Positions 1-7,913 of a DNA stretch of 64,000 bases are shown here, in pieces (position 1 is the stretch's first letter; each line of letters begins with the position of its first letter). Made by a program: the position numbers and the translations under genes. Source of the stretch: Pseudomonadota bacterium (lineage in GTDB: Bacteria; Pseudomonadota; Gammaproteobacteria; Steroidobacterales; Steroidobacteraceae); contig JAFEFN010000017.1 in NCBI GenBank assembly GCA_018240525.1, positions 62,001 through 126,000 on the forward strand, written 5' to 3'. The notes under the pieces are model-generated. The model was not told where the DNA came from. It made no database searches and saw only the letters and a program-made list of their open reading frames with translations.

Positions 1-530
1 CGCGCGACCGCGCCGACCGTGCCGCGCGGGGCGGGCGGCATGATCTCCGAGACCGTCTCGCCGCGCTGCTCGGCCTGCAGCTGCGCGAGGCGCTCGGCGG
101 TGCGGAAGTAATGGTTCGGCACCAGCGCCATGCCCTCCTCGAGCGCGAACTCCTCCGCGCCGGCCCCGACCAGCAGCACGTGCCGCGACTTCTGCATGAT
201 GCGGCGCGCCAGCTCGATGGGGTTGCGCACGTGGCGCACCGAGGCGACGGCGCCGGCGCGCATGGCGGCGCCCTCCATGATGGCCGCGTCGAGCTCGGCG
301 GCGCCATCACGGGTGAGGGCCGCGCCGTGCCCGGCGTTGAACATGGGGTCATCCTCGAGGAGGCGCACCGCAGTGGTCACGGCATCCAGGCTGGAGCCGC
401 CCTGCACGAGGATCTGGTGGCCGGCCTCGAGCGCTGCCTCGAGGCCGGCGCGGTAGCGCTGCTCGCGCTCGGCCGACAGAGCCGCGCGGGGTACGGCGCC
501 GGCGCCGCCGTGTATGGCAATGGCGTGCAT
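1..530 (-). CDS. Isoaspartyl peptidase/L-asparaginase, cytoplasmic copy (partial, 3' end outside window)
   Basis: N-terminal 176 residues of an Ntn-hydrolase of the plant-type asparaginase family, which cleaves beta-aspartyl dipeptides and asparagine after self-cleavage. The protein begins MHAIAIHGGAG with no signal peptide, so it should be cytoplasmic. It shows the family blocks GGSSLDAV, MFNAGHGA and AELDAAIMEG. The autoproteolysis site GTVG, whose Thr (about residue 171) would become the new N-terminus and nucleophile, lies just before the window edge. The alpha chain is therefore complete and the beta chain is cut off by the window, not by a mutation. The start is 2 bp beyond the stop of an upstream paralogue on the same strand, so the two are probably cotranscribed. 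Confidence 0.9.
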   Translation of the reverse strand, partial: MHAIAIHGGAGAVPRAALSAEREQRYRAGLEAALEAGHQILVQGGSSLDAVTTAVRLLEDDPMFNAGHGAALTRDGAAELDAAIMEGAAMRAGAVASVRHVRNPIELARRIMQKSRHVLLVGAGAEEFALEEGMALVPNHYFRTAERLAQLQAEQRGETVSEIMPPAPRGTVGAVA

Positions 531-532
531 GG

Positions 533-1528
533 CTACTTGTCGCGGTACACGGCGATGTCCCGCCGGCCGCGACTGTCGCGCGCCGCACGGAACATGCCGA
601 CGGTGTTGAAATCCATGACGATGTTGCCGGCCGGGTCGACGGCGATGACGCCGCCGGTGCCTCCGGTGGCGCGCAGCTTCTCGTGGATGACCTCGGTAAC
701 GGCCTGCTCGAGCGTGAGGTGGCGGTAGGCCACCAGCGCGCAGATGTCGTAGGCGACCACCTGGCGCATGAAGTATTCGCCGTCCCCGGTGCCCGAGACC
801 GCGCAGGACTGGTTGTTCGCATAGGTGCCGGCGCCGATGATCGGGGAGTCACCCACGCGCCCGGCATGCTTGTTGGCCAGGCCGCCGGTGGAGGTGGCGG
901 CGGCCAGGTTGCCGGCGCGGTCCAGGGCGACCGCCCCGACCGTGCCCTTGGGGTTGCCCGCGGGTGCCTTGCCCTTCTCGGCCGCACCCTGCTGCTCCTC
1001 GGCGAGCTCGGCGATGCGGGCGCGCGTGCGGAAGTAGCTGCGCGGCACCAGCACCACGCCCTGTTCGAGCGCGAACTCCTCCGCGCCGGCGCCGACCAGG
1101 AGCACGTGCGGGCTCCGGTCCATCACCAGGCGGGCCAGGTCGACGGGGTTGCGCACGTGCCAGACACCGGCCACCGCGCCGGCCCGCGGCCCGTTGCCGT
1201 CCATGATGGCGGCGTCCAGCTCGGCATCGCCATCGTCGTTGAGGGCGGCGCCGCGTCCGGCGTTGAACTGCGGATCGTCCTCCATCATGCGCACCGCGGT
1301 GGCCACCGCATCGAGGCTGCTGCCACCGCGCTGGAGCACCGCGTAGCCGGCATCCACCGCCGCGGTGAGGCCGGCGCGGTAGGAGGCCTCGCGTTCGGGT
1401 GTCATCTGGGCGCGATCGGCGACGCCGGCGCCGCCGTGGATGACGAGGGCGATCGGCGCCTCCGCGGCCCGCGCAGTTACGGACACGAGCAGCAGGCACA
1501 GGACGACGGACAGGTTGCAGCGCGGCAT
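533..1528 (-). CDS. Isoaspartyl peptidase/L-asparaginase with signal peptide
   Basis: A 331-residue Ntn-hydrolase paralogous to the next gene downstream. Residues 1-23 form a signal peptide (hydrophobic SVVLCLLLVSV followed by ARAAEA), so this copy is probably exported, unlike its neighbour. Visible family blocks are IHGGAG, GGSSLDAV, FNAGRGAA and AELDAAIMDG. The cleavage/nucleophile motif GTVGAV has Thr at residue 196, followed by the TSTGG loop. The start at 1528 is preferred because GGGGAAG precedes it at good spacing; an in-frame ATG at 1552 would add eight residues before the signal. It is divergent from pyruvate carboxylase with about 97 bp between the starts. Substrate (beta-aspartyl peptides versus asparagine) cannot be told from sequence. 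Confidence 0.9.
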   Translation of the reverse strand: MPRCNLSVVLCLLLVSVTARAAEAPIALVIHGGAGVADRAQMTPEREASYRAGLTAAVDAGYAVLQRGGSSLDAVATAVRMMEDDPQFNAGRGAALNDDGDAELDAAIMDGNGPRAGAVAGVWHVRNPVDLARLVMDRSPHVLLVGAGAEEFALEQGVVLVPRSYFRTRARIAELAEEQQGAAEKGKAPAGNPKGTVGAVALDRAGNLAAATSTGGLANKHAGRVGDSPIIGAGTYANNQSCAVSGTGDGEYFMRQVVAYDICALVAYRHLTLEQAVTEVIHEKLRATGGTGGVIAVDPAGNIVMDFNTVGMFRAARDSRGRRDIAVYRDK

Positions 1529-1625
1529 CGGCTTCCCCAAAGCAGTTATCATCGAAGCGACTCCGCGGCGCGGCACAGCATGCCATCCCGCCGGAGCCCT
1601 CCACGTTCGAACGGTAAATACTAAA

Positions 1626-4600
1626 GTGAAATCCGACCCGTCGCAGCCGATCCGCAGCCTGCTGGTCGCCAACCGGGGCGAGATCGCCATCCGCGTCATG
1701 CGCGCCGCCAGCGAGCTGGGGTTGCGCACGGTGGCGGTCTACTCCCATGAAGACCGCTTCTCGCTGCACCGGACCAAGGCGGACGAGGCCTACTGGGTCG
1801 GGCGCGACAAGGGCCCGGTGGAGGCCTACCTCGACATCGAGGACATCCTGCGCATCGCCCGCGAGGCGCGCGTGCATGCGATCCACCCCGGCTACGGCTT
1901 CCTGGCGGAGAACCCGGACTTTGCCCGTGCCTGCACCGCGCAGGGCATCGTGTTCGTGGGGCCGCAGCCGCAGACCATGCAGGTGCTGGGCAACAAGGTG
2001 GCGGCGCGCGCGCTCGCCGTCAGCGCCGGCGTGCCGGTGATGCCCGCGACGGGGGCCCTGCCGCAAGGGCTGGATGCCTGCGCCGCGGTGGCCGCCGGCA
2101 TCGGCTACCCGGTGATGCTCAAGGCCAGCTGGGGCGGGGGCGGCCGTGGCATGCGCGTGGTGGAGTCGGAGGCGCAGCTGCGCGAGCTTGTGCCGGTGGC
2201 GCGCCGCGAGGCGCAGGCCGCCTTCGGCAACGACGAGGTGTACCTGGAGAAGCTGGTGCGCCGCGCCCGCCATGTGGAGGTGCAGATCCTCGGCGACCAC
2301 CACGGCACCCTGGTGCACCTCTTCGAGCGCGACTGCACCGCACAACGGCGCAACCAGAAGGTGGTCGAGCGCGCCCCGGCGGTCTTCCTGAGCGATGCGC
2401 AGCGTGCCGAGCTGTGCGCCGCCGCGCTGGCCATCGGCCGCGCCGCCGATTACCGCAACGCCGGTACGGTCGAGTTCCTGCAGGATGCCGAGTCGGGCGC
2501 CTTCTACTTCATCGAGGTCAACCCGCGCATCCAGGTGGAGCATACGGTCACCGAGTGCGCCACCGGCATCGACCTGGTCAAGGCGCAGATCCGGATCGCC
2601 GGCGGGGCGCGCATCGGTACCCCGGAGAGCGGCGTGCCGCGGCAGGAGGACATCCGCATCTCGGCCCATGCCCTGCAGTGCCGCATCACCACCGAGGATC
2701 CGGAAAACAACTTCATCCCCGACTACGGCACCATCACCGCCTATCGCAGCCCGGCCGGCTTCGGCATACGGCTGGATGCCGGCACCGCCTACACCGGGGC
2801 GATCATCTCGCGCTCCTACGATTCGCTGCTGGTCAAGGTGACCGCCTGGGCGCCGACGCCGGAGGAGACCATCGCGCGCATGCACCGCGCGCTGTGGGAG
2901 TTCCGCATCCGCGGCGTGGTCTCCAACCTGCGCTTCCTCGACCAGCTGATCACGCACCCGCGCTTTGCCTCGGGCGACTACACCACGCGCTTCATCGAGC
3001 AGACCCCGGAGCTGTTCCAGTGGCAGCGCAAGCGCGACCGCGCCAGCCGCATCCTGTCCTTCATCGGCACCACCATCGTCAACGGCCACCCGGAGACGCG
3101 CAGCCGGCCGCGCCCGGCGAGTTTCAGCCCCGCCAAGCTCCCCCCGGGCTCGCTGCCCGCCCCCGCCGCGGGTACCAAGCAGAGGCTCGAGGAGCTGGGC
3201 GCCGAGGGCTTCGCCCGCTGGATGCTCGACGAGCCGCGCGTGCTCATCACCGACACCAGCATGCGCGATGCGCACCAGTCGCTCTTGGCCACGCGCCTGC
3301 GCACGCTCGATATGACGGCCATCGCCCCGTACTACGCCAGCCTCCTGCCGCAGCTGTTCTCGGTGGAGTGCTGGGGCGGGGCGACCTTCGATGTGGCCAT
3401 GCGCTTTCTGCGCGAGGACCCGTGGCGGCGTCTGCAGCTGCTGCGCGAGCAGATGCCCAATCTGCTGCTGCAGATGCTGCTGCGCTCAGCCAACGCGGTC
3501 GGCTACGCCAACTACCCGGACAACGTGGTGCGCTTCTTCGTGGCGCGCGCGGCGGCCAACGGCATCGACCTCTTCCGCATCTTCGATTCGCTCAACTGGG
3601 TGGAGAACATGCGCGTCGCCATCGATGCGGTGCGCGAGAGCGGCAAGCTCTGCGAGGCGGCGATCTGCTACACCGGGAACTTAAGCGATCCGCACGAGAG
3701 CAAATACACGCTCGACTACTACCTGAAGCTCGGCCGGGAGCTGAAGGCCGCGGGCACGCACGTGCTCGGCATCAAGGACATGGCGGGCCTGTGCCGGCCG
3801 CGCGCCGCCTATACCCTGGTGAAGGCGCTGAAGGAGGAGGTCGGCCTGCCGGTGCACTTCCATACCCACGACACCAGCGGTATCGCCGCGGCCAGCGTGC
3901 TGGCGGCGGTCGCCGCGGGCGCCGACGCGATCGACGGGGCGATCGACGCCATGAGCGGTCTCACCTCGCAGCCAAACCTGGGCTCGATCATCGAGGCGCT
4001 GCGCTACGGCGAGCGCGACCCGGGCATCGATGCCGCGAGCCTGCGCGCGATCTCCGCCTACTGGGAGCAGGTGCGGCGGCATTACTTCGCCTTCGAGAGC
4101 GACATGCGCGCCGGCGCCTCGGAGGTGTACGTGCACGGCATGCCCGGCGGGCAGTACACCAACCTGCGCGAGCAGGCACGCTCGCTCGGCATCGAGGACG
4201 CGCGCTGGCCGGAGGTCGCCGCCGCCTACGCCGAGGTGAACGACATGTTCGGCGACATCGTGAAGGTCACGCCCACCTCCAAGGTGGTCGGCGATCTGGC
4301 GATCCTGATGGTCAGCTCCGGCACTGCGCGCGCCAAGGTGGAGGATCCCGCCGCCGAGTTCGCCTTCCCGGAGTCGGTCGTGCAGCTCATGCACGGGGAT
4401 CTCGGCCAGCCCTACGGCGGCTTCCCGCAAGGGCTGCAGCGCAAGGTCCTCAAGGGCGCGGCGCCCCGCACCGAGCGCCCGGGCGCGACGCTGCCGCCGG
4501 CGGACCTCGCCGCCGAGCGCGCACGCGTGCAGCAGCACCTGGTGCGCCCGGTGACCGACGAGGACCTCGCCTCGTACCTCATGTACCCGCGGGTGTGGCT

Positions 4601-5084
4601 CGAGTACGCGCGCGAGCGCGCCCTGTACGGCGATCCGGGCATCCTGCCGACCCCGGTGTTCTTCTACGGCATGGAGCCGGGGCAGGAGATCAGCGTCGAC
4701 CTCGAGCGCGGCAAGACGCTGATCGTGCGCTACCTGGCCTGCAGCGAGCCGCACGAGGACGGCACGCGCACGGTGTTCTTCGAGCTCAACGGCCAGCCGC
4801 GCTCGGTGCGCGTTCAGGACCTGAGCCAGGTCGCCAAGCGGCCGCCGGCGCGCACCGCGGAGGCCGGCAACCCCGGCCACGTCGGCGCGCCGATGCCCGG
4901 CACCGTGGTCAGTGTCGCCGCCAAGGTTGGCGCGCAGGTGTCCCGCGGCGACCCGCTGGTGAGCCTGGAGGCGATGAAGATGGAGACCGCGGTGCGCGCG
5001 GAAGTCCCGGGCGTCGTGGCCGAGGTGCTGGTGCGCCCGGGACAGGCGGTGGACGTGAAGGACCTGCTGGTGGTCCTGAGGTAG
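1626..5084 (+). CDS. pyc: Pyruvate carboxylase, single-chain
   Basis: Biotin-dependent anaplerotic enzyme of 1152 residues, the usual length for one-chain pyruvate carboxylase, making oxaloacetate from pyruvate, bicarbonate and ATP. The order is biotin carboxylase (LLVANRGEIAIRVMRAA near the start, ATP-grasp glycine loop KASWGGGGRGMR, EVNPRIQVEHTVTE), then carboxyltransferase (DTSMRDAHQSLLATR, IFDSLNWVENM, HFHTHDTSG), then a C-terminal biotinyl domain with EAMKMET (biotin Lys about 1118). The GTG at 1626 gives the standard N-terminus. No Shine-Dalgarno precedes it and an AT-rich TAAATACT lies directly upstream, so a very short or absent leader is possible. It is convergent with the next gene with a 4-bp gap. 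Many gammaproteobacteria rely on PEP carboxylase or a two-subunit enzyme instead. Confidence 0.96.
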   Translation: MKSDPSQPIRSLLVANRGEIAIRVMRAASELGLRTVAVYSHEDRFSLHRTKADEAYWVGRDKGPVEAYLDIEDILRIAREARVHAIHPGYGFLAENPDFARACTAQGIVFVGPQPQTMQVLGNKVAARALAVSAGVPVMPATGALPQGLDACAAVAAGIGYPVMLKASWGGGGRGMRVVESEAQLRELVPVARREAQAAFGNDEVYLEKLVRRARHVEVQILGDHHGTLVHLFERDCTAQRRNQKVVERAPAVFLSDAQRAELCAAALAIGRAADYRNAGTVEFLQDAESGAFYFIEVNPRIQVEHTVTECATGIDLVKAQIRIAGGARIGTPESGVPRQEDIRISAHALQCRITTEDPENNFIPDYGTITAYRSPAGFGIRLDAGTAYTGAIISRSYDSLLVKVTAWAPTPEETIARMHRALWEFRIRGVVSNLRFLDQLITHPRFASGDYTTRFIEQTPELFQWQRKRDRASRILSFIGTTIVNGHPETRSRPRPASFSPAKLPPGSLPAPAAGTKQRLEELGAEGFARWMLDEPRVLITDTSMRDAHQSLLATRLRTLDMTAIAPYYASLLPQLFSVECWGGATFDVAMRFLREDPWRRLQLLREQMPNLLLQMLLRSANAVGYANYPDNVVRFFVARAAANGIDLFRIFDSLNWVENMRVAIDAVRESGKLCEAAICYTGNLSDPHESKYTLDYYLKLGRELKAAGTHVLGIKDMAGLCRPRAAYTLVKALKEEVGLPVHFHTHDTSGIAAASVLAAVAAGADAIDGAIDAMSGLTSQPNLGSIIEALRYGERDPGIDAASLRAISAYWEQVRRHYFAFESDMRAGASEVYVHGMPGGQYTNLREQARSLGIEDARWPEVAAAYAEVNDMFGDIVKVTPTSKVVGDLAILMVSSGTARAKVEDPAAEFAFPESVVQLMHGDLGQPYGGFPQGLQRKVLKGAAPRTERPGATLPPADLAAERARVQQHLVRPVTDEDLASYLMYPRVWLEYARERALYGDPGILPTPVFFYGMEPGQEISVDLERGKTLIVRYLACSEPHEDGTRTVFFELNGQPRSVRVQDLSQVAKRPPARTAEAGNPGHVGAPMPGTVVSVAAKVGAQVSRGDPLVSLEAMKMETAVRAEVPGVVAEVLVRPGQAVDVKDLLVVLR

Positions 5085-5088
5085 CTGC

Positions 5089-6312
5089 CTAGACCGCGTC
5101 CTTCAACGGCACCGCAGGATCGGCGAGCTTGGCGGGATCCGGGCGCGCATGGGCGGCGATGAGCTTGCGCGCCGCCATCTGGTCCTTGGCCGCGTTGATG
5201 GTGTCGATCGCCACCAGCTCGCCGCCGCGCAGGTAACACGCGCTGAAGCTGCGCGTCGCCGGGTCGCCGCGCAGGATCACCTCGTCGTAGCCCATGGCGA
5301 GGCCGATGATGATCAGCTTCAGGTCGAACTGGTCGGACCAGAACCACGGCACCTTGTCGTGCGGCGTCGGTACGCCCAGAAGGTTCAGCGCCACCGTCGT
5401 GCCCTGCTCGAAGGCGTTGTCCACCGATTCCAGCCGCAGGTGGCGGCCGTACTGGCGGTTGAGGTGGCTGGCGCAGTCGCCGGCCGCATAGATGTGCGCG
5501 GCGGACGTGCGGCAGTGCGCATCGGTGCGCACGCCGTTCTCGCAATCCAGGCCGGCCGCGCGCGCCAGCTCGTCGGCCGGCACCACGCCGACGCCGACGA
5601 TCACCAGGTCCGCCGGGAACTCGCGCCCGTCCTCGGTGAGCACCGCGCGCACCCGGCCGGTCCGCGCGTCACCGTGCAGTGCGCGCACCTGGGCGTTGCA
5701 GTGGATGTGCACGCCGGCGCGCGCATGCTCGGCGGCGTAGAAGGCCGACACCTCGGGGCAGGTGACGCGGTTCATGACGCGGTCCGCCATTTCCACCACG
5801 GTCACGTCCATGCCCAGTTCGCGCGCGGTGGCGGCGACCTCCAGGCCGATGTAGCCGCCGCCGATGATGACCACGCGGCCACCGGCGGTGCAGGCGCCGC
5901 GGATGGCGTCGGCGTCGGCGATGCTGCGCAGGTAGTACACGCCGCCCAGTTCGCCGCCGGGCGCGGTGAGCTGGCGCGGCCGGCTTCCGGTGGCCATCAC
6001 CAGGGCATCGAAGGGGATGAGGGTCGCATCGTCCAGGCGCACGTGGCCCTGGGCGGGGGCGATCTCGGCGATGCGCCGGCCCAGGTGCGTTTCGATCTTG
6101 TGCTCGGCAAAGAAGCCGGCGGGACGAATCAGCAGGCGCTCGCGCTCGAGGGTCCCGGCCAGATACTTCTTCGACAGGGGTGGGCGCTGGTAGGGCAGCC
6201 AGGGCTCCTCGCCGATGACGGTCAGCTGCCCGCCGAAGCCGCGGCGCCGCAGCGTATCGGCGGTCTGCACCGCCGCCTGGCCCGCCCCCGCGATCACGAT
6301 CCGTTCGTACAT
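5089..6312 (-). CDS. FAD/NAD(P)-dependent ferredoxin or rubredoxin reductase
   Basis: A 407-residue two-dinucleotide-domain flavoprotein of the putidaredoxin/rubredoxin reductase type, moving electrons from NAD(P)H to a small redox carrier. The N-terminal FAD site is IVIAGAGQAAVQTADTLRRR, the second Rossmann site is VVIIGGGYIGLEVAATARE, and the second FAD motif is IYAAGDCASH. The segment RPPLSKKYL is typical of this family. There is no redox CxxC. No ferredoxin, P450 or oxygenase gene is adjacent, so the partner is unknown. The upstream region 6313-6508 is shared with the divergent glnK gene and carries nitrogen-control sites that could also affect this gene. Confidence 0.88.
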   Translation of the reverse strand: MYERIVIAGAGQAAVQTADTLRRRGFGGQLTVIGEEPWLPYQRPPLSKKYLAGTLERERLLIRPAGFFAEHKIETHLGRRIAEIAPAQGHVRLDDATLIPFDALVMATGSRPRQLTAPGGELGGVYYLRSIADADAIRGACTAGGRVVIIGGGYIGLEVAATARELGMDVTVVEMADRVMNRVTCPEVSAFYAAEHARAGVHIHCNAQVRALHGDARTGRVRAVLTEDGREFPADLVIVGVGVVPADELARAAGLDCENGVRTDAHCRTSAAHIYAAGDCASHLNRQYGRHLRLESVDNAFEQGTTVALNLLGVPTPHDKVPWFWSDQFDLKLIIIGLAMGYDEVILRGDPATRSFSACYLRGGELVAIDTINAAKDQMAARKLIAAHARPDPAKLADPAVPLKDAV

Positions 6313-6349
6313 GGCCGCGAAGCATAGCCGATGGGCTGTCGCCGGAGGC

Positions 6350-6364
6350 GCACCGGTTGGGTGC
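6350..6364. promoter_or_regulatory. NtrC-type enhancer site 1
   Basis: GCACC-N5-GGTGC, the core of the classical NtrC palindrome, inside a longer perfect repeat GGCGCACC/GGTGCGCC (6347-6367). Its centre is 29 bp, about three helical turns, from a second site and roughly 100 bp upstream of a sigma-54 promoter. No terminator T-run follows and it is upstream of both neighbouring starts, so a regulatory role is more likely than termination. Confidence 0.65.
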
Positions 6365-6378
6365 GCCGGCGGGCTTTC

Positions 6379-6394
6379 GCCCCACCGTGGTGCA
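6379..6394. promoter_or_regulatory. NtrC-type enhancer site 2 (one mismatch)
   Basis: GCCCC-N5-GGTGCA: one mismatch in the left half of the NtrC consensus and a perfect right half. It is helically phased with site 1, as expected for cooperative NtrC binding upstream of a sigma-54 promoter. Confidence 0.5.
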
Positions 6395-6455
6395 TGCCCG
6401 ACGGGCGCGGCGACCCCCAAACCCTGTAACCTGCAGTCCCCGGCGATTCCCTGCG

Positions 6456-6471
6456 TGGCATGAAAGCTGCA
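6456..6471 (+). promoter_or_regulatory. Sigma-54 promoter for the PII gene
   Basis: TGGCATGAAAGCTGCA fits the -24/-12 consensus TGGCACGN4TTGCA with two mismatches, and keeps the invariant GG and GC at the correct spacing. Transcription would begin near 6483, leaving a leader of about 25 nt to the glnK ATG. Confidence 0.7.
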
Positions 6472-6508
6472 AAATCCCACGCGCCACGATCCGGCAGACG
6501 GAGCCCCC

Positions 6509-6847
6509 ATGAAACTCGTTACAGCGATCATTAAGCCCTTCAAGCTCGACGACGTGCGTGCCGCGCTCTCCGACATCGGGGTCTCCGGCATGACGGTCAC
6601 CGAAGTGAAAGGCTTCGGGCGACAGCGCGGACATACCGAGCTGTACCGCGGCGCCGAGTACGTGGTGGACTTCGTGCCGAAGACGCGCATCGAGGTGGCC
6701 GTGCGCGGCGACCTGGTCGACCAGGTCATCGAGGCGATCATCAAGTCCTCCAAAACCGGCAAGGTCGGTGACGGCAAGATCTTCATCACCCACATCGAGC
6801 GCGTCATCCGCATCCGCACCGGCGAGACCGACGACGCGGCGCTCTAG
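6509..6847 (+). CDS. glnK: Nitrogen regulatory protein PII, GlnK type
   Basis: A 112-residue PII signal protein that senses ATP/ADP and 2-oxoglutarate and is modified on its T-loop to control ammonium transport, NtrB or GlnE. The T-loop GFGRQRGHTELYRGAEYVVDF is complete, with the uridylylation Tyr at residue 51. The nucleotide-binding TGKVGDGKIF and the C-terminal RIRTGE are also present. The opening MKLVTAIIKPFKLDDVR resembles GlnK more than GlnB. No amtB gene follows, which is unusual for glnK. The upstream sigma-54 promoter and paired NtrC sites imply induction under nitrogen limitation. Confidence 0.95.
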   Translation: MKLVTAIIKPFKLDDVRAALSDIGVSGMTVTEVKGFGRQRGHTELYRGAEYVVDFVPKTRIEVAVRGDLVDQVIEAIIKSSKTGKVGDGKIFITHIERVIRIRTGETDDAAL

Positions 6848-6898
6848 CCTCTGACGGCACCTTGGGACATGTCTCGGCCGGCGCTATGCTGGCCGGGC

Positions 6899-7873
6899 AT
6901 GCCCATCGCCATCCGCTTCGCCGCCAACGGCGGCCCCGAGGTCCTCAGGGCCGAGGAGTTCACTCCCAATCCGCCAGCCGCTCACGAGGTGCAGCTGCGC
7001 CAGACGGCCATCGGCGTCAACTTCATCGATGTCTACGATCGCAGCGGCCTGTACCCGGTGCAGCTGCCCAGCGGCCTCGGCCGCGAGGCTGCCGGCGTGG
7101 TAAGCGCGCTTGGCCGCAGTGTGCGCGGCTTCCGCAAAGGCGAGCACGTCGCCTACGTCTCATCCTCGCCCGGGGCGTATGCCTCGGTGCGCAACGTGCC
7201 CGCCGACCGGCTGGTGAAGATCCCGCGCGGTGTCTCGGACGAGCAGGCAGCGGCGATGATGCTCAAGGGCCTGACGGCGCAGTTCCTGTTGCGCCGCGCC
7301 TACCGCGTGCAGCGTGGCGACCCGATCCTGGTGCACGCCGCCGCCGGCGGCGTGGGGCTCATCCTGTGCCAGTGGGCCAGGGCGCTGGGCGCGAAGGTGA
7401 TCGGCGTCGTCGGCACCGAAGCGAAGGCGGTGATCGCGCGTCGCCACGGCTGCCGGCACGTGCTGATCTCCGGGCGCGACGATCTGGTGGCGGGCGTGAA
7501 GTCGCTGACGCGCGGCGCAGGCGTCGCCGCGGTCTACGACGCGGTCGGCAAGGACACCTTCACGCAATCGCTCGACTGCGTGCGGCGCCTGGGGATCATG
7601 ATCAGCTACGGAAATGCCTCGGGACCGCCGCCCGCGATTGCCCCGGCGGAACTGGCGCGGCGCGGGTCGCTCTTCCTGACGCGGCCCTCGCTCTTCAACT
7701 ACATCGTCACGCGCGATGAGCTGACGGCCGGCGCGCGCGAGTTGTTCGCGGCGGTGCGCGGCGGGAAAGTGCGCGTGGTGATCGGCCAGCGTTACCCGCT
7801 GCAGCAGGCGGGGGATGCACACCGCGAGCTCGAGGGCCGCCGCACGACCGGTTCGACCGTGTTGGTTCCCTGA
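6899..7873 (+). CDS. Quinone oxidoreductase, zinc-independent MDR family
   Basis: A 324-residue medium-chain dehydrogenase/reductase similar in length and motifs to NADPH:quinone reductase (Qor). It shows FIDVYDRSGLYP, GLGREAAGVV and the NADPH-binding VHAAAGGVGLILCQWA. The zinc-ligand cysteines of alcohol dehydrogenases are absent. The chosen ATG begins MPIAIRF, the usual start of the family; an in-frame ATG at 6869 lacks similarity. It ends 41 bp before a convergent gene with a strong inverted repeat between them. The physiological acceptor is unknown. Confidence 0.9.
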   Translation: MPIAIRFAANGGPEVLRAEEFTPNPPAAHEVQLRQTAIGVNFIDVYDRSGLYPVQLPSGLGREAAGVVSALGRSVRGFRKGEHVAYVSSSPGAYASVRNVPADRLVKIPRGVSDEQAAAMMLKGLTAQFLLRRAYRVQRGDPILVHAAAGGVGLILCQWARALGAKVIGVVGTEAKAVIARRHGCRHVLISGRDDLVAGVKSLTRGAGVAAVYDAVGKDTFTQSLDCVRRLGIMISYGNASGPPPAIAPAELARRGSLFLTRPSLFNYIVTRDELTAGARELFAAVRGGKVRVVIGQRYPLQQAGDAHRELEGRRTTGSTVLVP

Positions 7874-7880
7874 AGGACAG

Positions 7881-7906
7881 CCCCGGGGAGCTGGCGCTCC
7901 CCGGGG
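7881..7906. terminator. Strong bidirectional hairpin between convergent genes
   Basis: CCCCGGGGAGC and GCTCCCCGGGG form a perfect 11-bp stem around the loop TGGC. It lies 8 bp after the quinone reductase stop and 8 bp from the stop of the convergent lipoprotein gene. No long T-run follows on either side, so it may terminate by structure alone or protect 3' ends. Confidence 0.7.
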
Positions 7907-7913
7907 CGGTCAC

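Noticed and set aside
849..3275. Open frame of about 800 codons on the minus strand
   Set aside because: It runs antisense to pyruvate carboxylase and into another frame of the asparaginase gene; no domain is recognisable.
6347..6367. Hairpin as an intrinsic terminator
   Set aside because: It lies upstream of both divergent starts and has the NtrC core GCACC-N5-GGTGC, phased with a second site, so a binding site fits better.
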